Of a stretch of 8,647 bases of DNA, positions 5,963 through 8,647 are shown one piece after another (position 1 is the first letter of the stretch; each line of letters begins with the position of its first letter). Below the pieces are notes generated by a model. It saw only the letters and a list, made by a program, of their open reading frames with translations, was not told where the DNA came from and did no database searches. Made by a program: the position numbers and the translations under genes. This DNA comes from Thioalkalivibrio sp. Lineage in GTDB: Bacteria > Pseudomonadota > Gammaproteobacteria > Ectothiorhodospirales > Ectothiorhodospiraceae. The stretch is taken from NCBI GenBank assembly GCA_003553165.1, contig PUOZ01000016.1, positions 1-8,647 of the forward strand, read 5' to 3'.

Positions 5963-6723
5963 CAGCTGACCTCCTGAGCGGGTGGTTTGGGCTTGCGGTG
6001 ATAGCGTCCACCGCGCAGCCAGATCTTCAGTGCCTGCCAGTGAATCAGGACCATGATCTTCGCGGTCGCCCAGGGCATGGCGGCGAAGGTGCGGAGCAGG
6101 TTGCCGTCGCTGAACTCCCGGGCCTGTCCGGATTGGGTTGCAACCAGCATCAATTCGTTGTCCTGGTATTCGTGGATGGCGATGCGCAGGCTCTCGCCCG
6201 GTTCGCCCAGCCGGAAAGTATAGAACGGCGTCATGTCGATGAACGGGGACACGTGGAACCGCTTCGGTTTGGTCGCTCGTACCGGCCAGCGGATTGGTGC
6301 GCCGTCCTCGTGCAGCAGGTAGTGATGGTGTTCGCCAAAGGTGTTGCGCACTTCGAGCAGCACGGCCCGCGGCCTGCCGTCGCGGTGTTCGCAGTACCAG
6401 ACGCTGAGCGGGTTGAACGCATAGCCGAGGATGCGCGGCATCGCCAGCAGGCGGATGCGGCCTCCGTCCAGGTGCACGCCGTGTTCGGCCAGGCGAGCCT
6501 CGATCCAGGGACGCCAGGGGCTGCCGTCGCGGCGCCCGTGATCGCGGGTGTGCAGGCTGAACAGGTTGAACCGGTCCAGCGAAAACCACCGGCGTTCGCG
6601 GGCCAGTGCATCGAGCCGGTCGATGTCGAACAGGGCACTGACGATCCGGTAGCGGAAACCGTACCGCACCGGGAACAGGCGCTGGTGCATCACTTGGCAG
6701 GGGTAGATCTGCGCGGCATTCAT
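5962..6723 (-). CDS. DUF1365 family protein
   Basis: This 253-residue protein matches DUF1365. It has an N-terminal IYPCQVMHQRLFPVRYGFRY (6-25), then RIRLLAMPRILGYAFNPLSVWYC (89-111), the family signature PR-x-LGY-x-FNP-x-S. EVRNTFGEHHHYLL (124-137) and KRFHVSPFIDMTPFY (154-168) follow. No enzymatic activity is established that I can name with confidence. The family is regularly found between a flavin amine oxidase and a Cfa-like gene, and a role in acyl-chain modification is inferred from that. The start at 6723 is fixed by the TGATG overlap (6721-6725) with the chimeric ORF and by homology beginning at once. The C-terminus overlaps the Cfa-like start in the same way. A C-terminal basic stretch (RGGRYHRKPK) could contact membrane. 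Confidence 0.88.
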   Translation of the reverse strand: MNAAQIYPCQVMHQRLFPVRYGFRYRIVSALFDIDRLDALARERRWFSLDRFNLFSLHTRDHGRRDGSPWRPWIEARLAEHGVHLDGGRIRLLAMPRILGYAFNPLSVWYCEHRDGRPRAVLLEVRNTFGEHHHYLLHEDGAPIRWPVRATKPKRFHVSPFIDMTPFYTFRLGEPGESLRIAIHEYQDNELMLVATQSGQAREFSDGNLLRTFAAMPWATAKIMVLIHWQALKIWLRGGRYHRKPKPPAQEVS

Positions 6724-7538
6724 CAGGCGGCCCTGGAGACCTCGGCTGGTGCGGTGGGTGGCTCGCCGCGCTCCGGGTCTCGCTCTTCCCAGGGGGGCGA
6801 GATACCGAGCGACCCGGCGATATCGACGGCCGACCGGATGCCGTCTTCGTGAAAGCCGAATCCGGTCCATGCCCCAGCAATGTACACCCCGTTCAGCCCC
6901 TGGATGTCGTCAAGACGAGCTTGTGCCTGCACCGCCGCCGTGTCCAGCACCGGATGCCGCCAATGGTATTCGCCCAGCACGGTGGTGGGATGGGGTTCGC
7001 GCCAGGGGTTGAGGCTGATGATGTAGTCCTTGCGCCGCTCGAGCCGGTGCAGACTGTTCATGTAGTACGAGACCGAGACGCGCTGTTCGTCCACGCCCTG
7101 CTGCCGGGCCAGATAGTTCCAGGACGCCCAGACGCGCCGGGACTCCGGCATCAGGCGCGTATCCGTGTGTAGCAGCGCGCGGTTGGCCTGGAAGCGGCAG
7201 GCGCCCAGCAGGTTTGCCTGCTCCGGCGTCGGAGTGGCCAGCATGGCCAGGGCATCGTCCCGGTCCCGGGGCTTGCCCAGCACGGTGCCGTCCTGCACGA
7301 CCACTGTATCCGCCCCCAGGGTGGGCAGCGGGTTGGCATTGGCGACCTGTGCCCAGCCGGCCCGCGCCTTCTCCAGGGCAACCCGGATGACGAACACCTC
7401 GGGGCTTTCGTCCTCATCCCAGCTCTCGTCCACGCTCACGTCCAGGGGCGAGAACGGCAGGGCGATCTGGCCCAGCAGTTCCCGGCGGCGCGGGGAGTGC
7501 GAGGCCAGGTAGATATCCGGCTGCGTATCTCCAGGCAT
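6723..7538 (-). CDS. Chimeric ORF: N-terminal half of Maf fused to C-terminal part of a flavin amine oxidase
   Basis: This 271-residue ORF joins two unrelated families. Residues 8-100 are Maf (nucleoside-triphosphate pyrophosphatase, YhdE-type position after rlmH). They include IYLASHSPRRRELL (9-22), VDES (36-39), and LGADTVVVQDGTVLGKP with Asp77 and Lys89. Maf is normally about 190-200 residues; the second half, including the conserved GxYxIQG region, is missing. From residue 101 the sequence is the C-terminal part of a COG2907-like NAD/FAD amine oxidase: PTPEQANLLGACRFQANRA, LLHTDTRLMP, RRVWASWNYL, VSYYMNSLHRL and GVYIAGAWTGFGFHEDG. The Rossmann FAD-binding N-terminus of that enzyme is absent, although its terminal FAD-contacting AWTGFGFHEDG is present. 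Neither half is complete, so both activities are probably lost. The ATG at 7538 has AGGTG upstream. The stop overlaps the DUF1365 start. A genomic deletion and an assembly join are both possible. Confidence 0.85.
   Translation of the reverse strand: MPGDTQPDIYLASHSPRRRELLGQIALPFSPLDVSVDESWDEDESPEVFVIRVALEKARAGWAQVANANPLPTLGADTVVVQDGTVLGKPRDRDDALAMLATPTPEQANLLGACRFQANRALLHTDTRLMPESRRVWASWNYLARQQGVDEQRVSVSYYMNSLHRLERRKDYIISLNPWREPHPTTVLGEYHWRHPVLDTAAVQAQARLDDIQGLNGVYIAGAWTGFGFHEDGIRSAVDIAGSLGISPPWEERDPERGEPPTAPAEVSRAA
7236..7253 (-). other. Junction of the maf / amine oxidase chimera (shared 18-base stretch)
   Basis: On the minus strand these bases read GCCCTGGCCATGCTGGCC and encode ALAMLA (residues 96-101). 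Maf proteins commonly continue GKPRD...DA-x-AML here. COG2907-like oxidases commonly have HSDQAL-x-LLA-D-P-T/S-P-x-E just before the segment that follows here. The stretch therefore fits both families and is the likely crossover point. The parent sequences are not in the window, so the exact endpoint inside it cannot be assigned. Confidence 0.7.
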
Positions 7539-7590
7539 AGCGATGCACCTCGAAGGCTGTAAAAATTCTCGGCGCCACCCGATGACCGCG

Positions 7591-8058
7591 CTAGCGGTGG
7601 TAGGGATGGCCGGCCAGTATGGTCCAGGCGCGGTAGAGCTGCTCCGCGACCAGCACCCGCACCAGCATGTGCGGCAGCGTCAGCGGCGACAGCGACCAGC
7701 GCTGTTGCGCGGCTTCCAGGCAGTCCGGGTCCAGGCCATCCGGCCCGCCCACCAGCAGGGCCACGTCCCGGCCCTCCTGCAGCCAGTCGCGCATGGCGGC
7801 GGCCAGCGCCTCGGTATCCACGCTGCGTCCGCCCTGATCCAGCGCAATCACCCGAGCGTCGCGCGGCACGGCCTGCAAAAGCCGCTGCCCCTCGATTTCC
7901 CGGGCGCGCTCCGGGTTGCCACCACGGCCACGATCACCGGCGGGCAGCTCACGCAGGTCCAGGCGCAGCTCCCGGGGCATGCGACCGGCGTATTCCCGGT
8001 AGCCGTCCGCCACCCAGCGGGGCATCTTCTGCCCCACGGCGGTGAGCTGAACCCGCAT
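7591..8058 (-). CDS. rlmH: 23S rRNA (pseudouridine1915-N3)-methyltransferase RlmH
   Basis: This 155-residue protein is the same length as E. coli RlmH, a SPOUT-class methyltransferase that methylates N3 of pseudouridine 1915 in 23S rRNA helix 69 on assembled 70S ribosomes. It begins MRVQLTAVGQKMPRWV and has EIEGQRLL (55-62) and the SAM-binding LLVGGPDGL (101-109). The C-terminal knot sequence LSPLTLPHMLVRVLVAEQLYRAW ends in HPYHR, the family's invariant end. The ATG at 8058 is chosen over in-frame upstream starts because homology starts there and the rsfS stop is only two bases away. A gap of 52 bases separates it from the chimeric ORF, where an intact maf would normally follow. Confidence 0.96.
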   Translation of the reverse strand: MRVQLTAVGQKMPRWVADGYREYAGRMPRELRLDLRELPAGDRGRGGNPERAREIEGQRLLQAVPRDARVIALDQGGRSVDTEALAAAMRDWLQEGRDVALLVGGPDGLDPDCLEAAQQRWSLSPLTLPHMLVRVLVAEQLYRAWTILAGHPYHR

Positions 8059-8060
8059 GC

Positions 8061-8477
8061 TCAGCCCGGCACGCCGCCGCTCCGGGAGGCCTTGTCTTCG
8101 GACTCGTCGAAGCCCCAGATGCGCTCCAGGCGATAGAGTTCCCGCATTTTCGGGATCATCACGTGGACGACCACGTCGCCCAGGTCCACCAGCACCCACT
8201 CGGCGCTGTCTTCGCCTTCGACACCCAGGGGGCGCATGTTGTGTTTCCTGGCATCCTCGCCGACGCGATCGGCAATGGCCTTGACGTGGCGACTGGAATT
8301 GCCCGAGGCCACCACCATGACATCGGTAATACCGGTCTTGCCGCGCACGTCCAGCACCACCGTATCCACGGCTTTCATGTCTTCCAGGGCGGCGAGGACC
8401 ACGTCCCGCAGCTCCGCCCAGTCCAGCGTCTCGACATTATCGGTCGCGCTGATGATCCACCTCCACGGCAGCTGCAT
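8061..8477 (-). CDS. rsfS: Ribosomal silencing factor RsfS
   Basis: RsfS binds ribosomal protein uL14 on the large subunit and blocks subunit joining in stationary phase or starvation. The core lies at about 18-122 of 138 residues. It includes VLAALEDMKAVD (27-38), DVRGKTGITDVMVVASGNSSRH (43-64), KAIADRVGE, VEGEDSAEWVLVDLGDVVVHVM (86-107) and REYRLERIWG-like RELYRLERIWG. A 16-residue polar tail follows. The start is uncertain. The ATG at 8477 has only a weak GGGGACGAG before it, while a strong GGAGGT (8459-8464) lies inside the ORF, a few codons before the conserved domain. The only start-like codons next to it in frame are ATC. It sits between nadD (19-base gap) and rlmH (2-base gap), the standard gammaproteobacterial order. 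Confidence 0.94.
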   Translation of the reverse strand: MQLPWRWIISATDNVETLDWAELRDVVLAALEDMKAVDTVVLDVRGKTGITDVMVVASGNSSRHVKAIADRVGEDARKHNMRPLGVEGEDSAEWVLVDLGDVVVHVMIPKMRELYRLERIWGFDESEDKASRSGGVPG

Positions 8478-8496
8478 GCCGCCGACTCGTCCCCGT

Positions 8497-8647
8497 TCAA
8501 CCGACCTGCCGGCCGGCACCGTACAAACCATGCTCGCGTATATAGTCCCACACCGGGTCGGGCAACAGGTAGCGGGGCGATCGCCCCGCACGCATGCGCG
8601 CCCGGACATCCGTCGCCGACACCGCCATGGGCGTCACCGGCTGGAAC
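8497..8647 (-). CDS. nadD: Nicotinate-nucleotide adenylyltransferase NadD (C-terminal part, cut by window edge)
   Basis: The minus-strand frame is open from the right edge to a TGA at 8499-8497 and gives 49 residues. It contains [13 protein letters not shown], the C-terminal ISSTxIR-type nucleotidyltransferase motif, followed by [18 protein letters not shown], the usual NadD ending. NadD adenylates nicotinate mononucleotide to deamido-NAD in NAD biosynthesis. Its position 19 bases before rsfS matches the conserved nadD-rsfS-rlmH order. The N-terminal part with the GxFxPxHxGH motif lies outside the window. Confidence 0.93.
   Translation of the reverse strand, partial: FQPVTPMAVSATDVRARMRAGRSPRYLLPDPVWDYIREHGLYGAGRQVG

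Noticed and set aside
5963..6880. N-terminal extension of the Cfa-like frame to 716 codons
   Set aside because: The extra 306 codons are the out-of-frame shadow of the DUF1365 gene. The true start at 5962 has a perfect AGGAGGT and family homology.
7236..7253. A genuine bifunctional Maf-oxidase enzyme as the primary interpretation
   Set aside because: Both domains lack essential halves, and the switch sits in a stretch that fits both families, so a deletion or assembly join explains it better.

Overview
The window is GC-rich and densely coded. It looks like a chromosomal segment of a gammaproteobacterium. The evidence is the nadD-rsfS-rlmH-maf gene order, a NarX/NarL-type two-component pair, and a flavin amine oxidase / DUF1365 / Cfa-like lipid gene set. 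The genus cannot be fixed from the sequence; a purple-sulfur or Thioalkalivibrio-like lineage is only a guess. Everything from about 522 to the right edge that I accept as coding is on the minus strand. Only the first 425 bases code on the plus strand.

Layout, left to right. The C-terminal end of an unrecognised plus-strand gene (1-99) overlaps a small S24/LexA-type peptidase-like gene (96-425) by ATGA. Converging on it is a two-component operon, read right to left: a NarX-like histidine kinase (2851-1205) and a NarL-like response regulator (1208-522), also overlapping by ATGA. A 589-base gap upstream of the kinase holds a likely promoter with an 8-bp direct repeat, then a cluster of palindromic repeats: a GTCGGGTTA element with a decayed second copy, a 24-bp inverted repeat, and a hairpin that contains the stop codon of the next gene. 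Next are a DUF7931-like gene (3935-3441, GTG start) and a GNAT acetyltransferase (4407-3958). A 322-base gap with no gene follows.

The right half reads from the right edge as nadD (partial), rsfS, rlmH, a chimeric ORF, a DUF1365 gene and a Cfa-like methyltransferase gene. The last three are joined by TGATG stop/start overlaps. The chimeric ORF (7538-6723) is the most unusual item. Its first ~100 codons are the N-terminal half of the nucleotide pyrophosphatase Maf. From there it continues in frame as the C-terminal part of a flavin amine oxidase (COG2907-like). The junction lies in an 18-base stretch (7236-7253) encoding ALAMLA, which plausibly existed in both parent genes. The simplest reading is a deletion, in the genome or in the assembly, between short homologous stretches of maf and the amine oxidase gene. 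It would have removed the C-terminal half of maf, the FAD-binding part of the oxidase and whatever lay between.

Functionally, the right part combines NAD synthesis (NadD), ribosome silencing (RsfS) and 23S rRNA methylation (RlmH) with a phospholipid acyl-chain modification set that has lost most of its predicted oxidoreductase. The left part is a sensor/regulator pair of the nitrate/nitrite family whose kinase has no periplasmic sensing domain and carries a cysteine-rich GAF region instead. I see no CRISPR array, tRNA, rRNA, transposase or phage gene.
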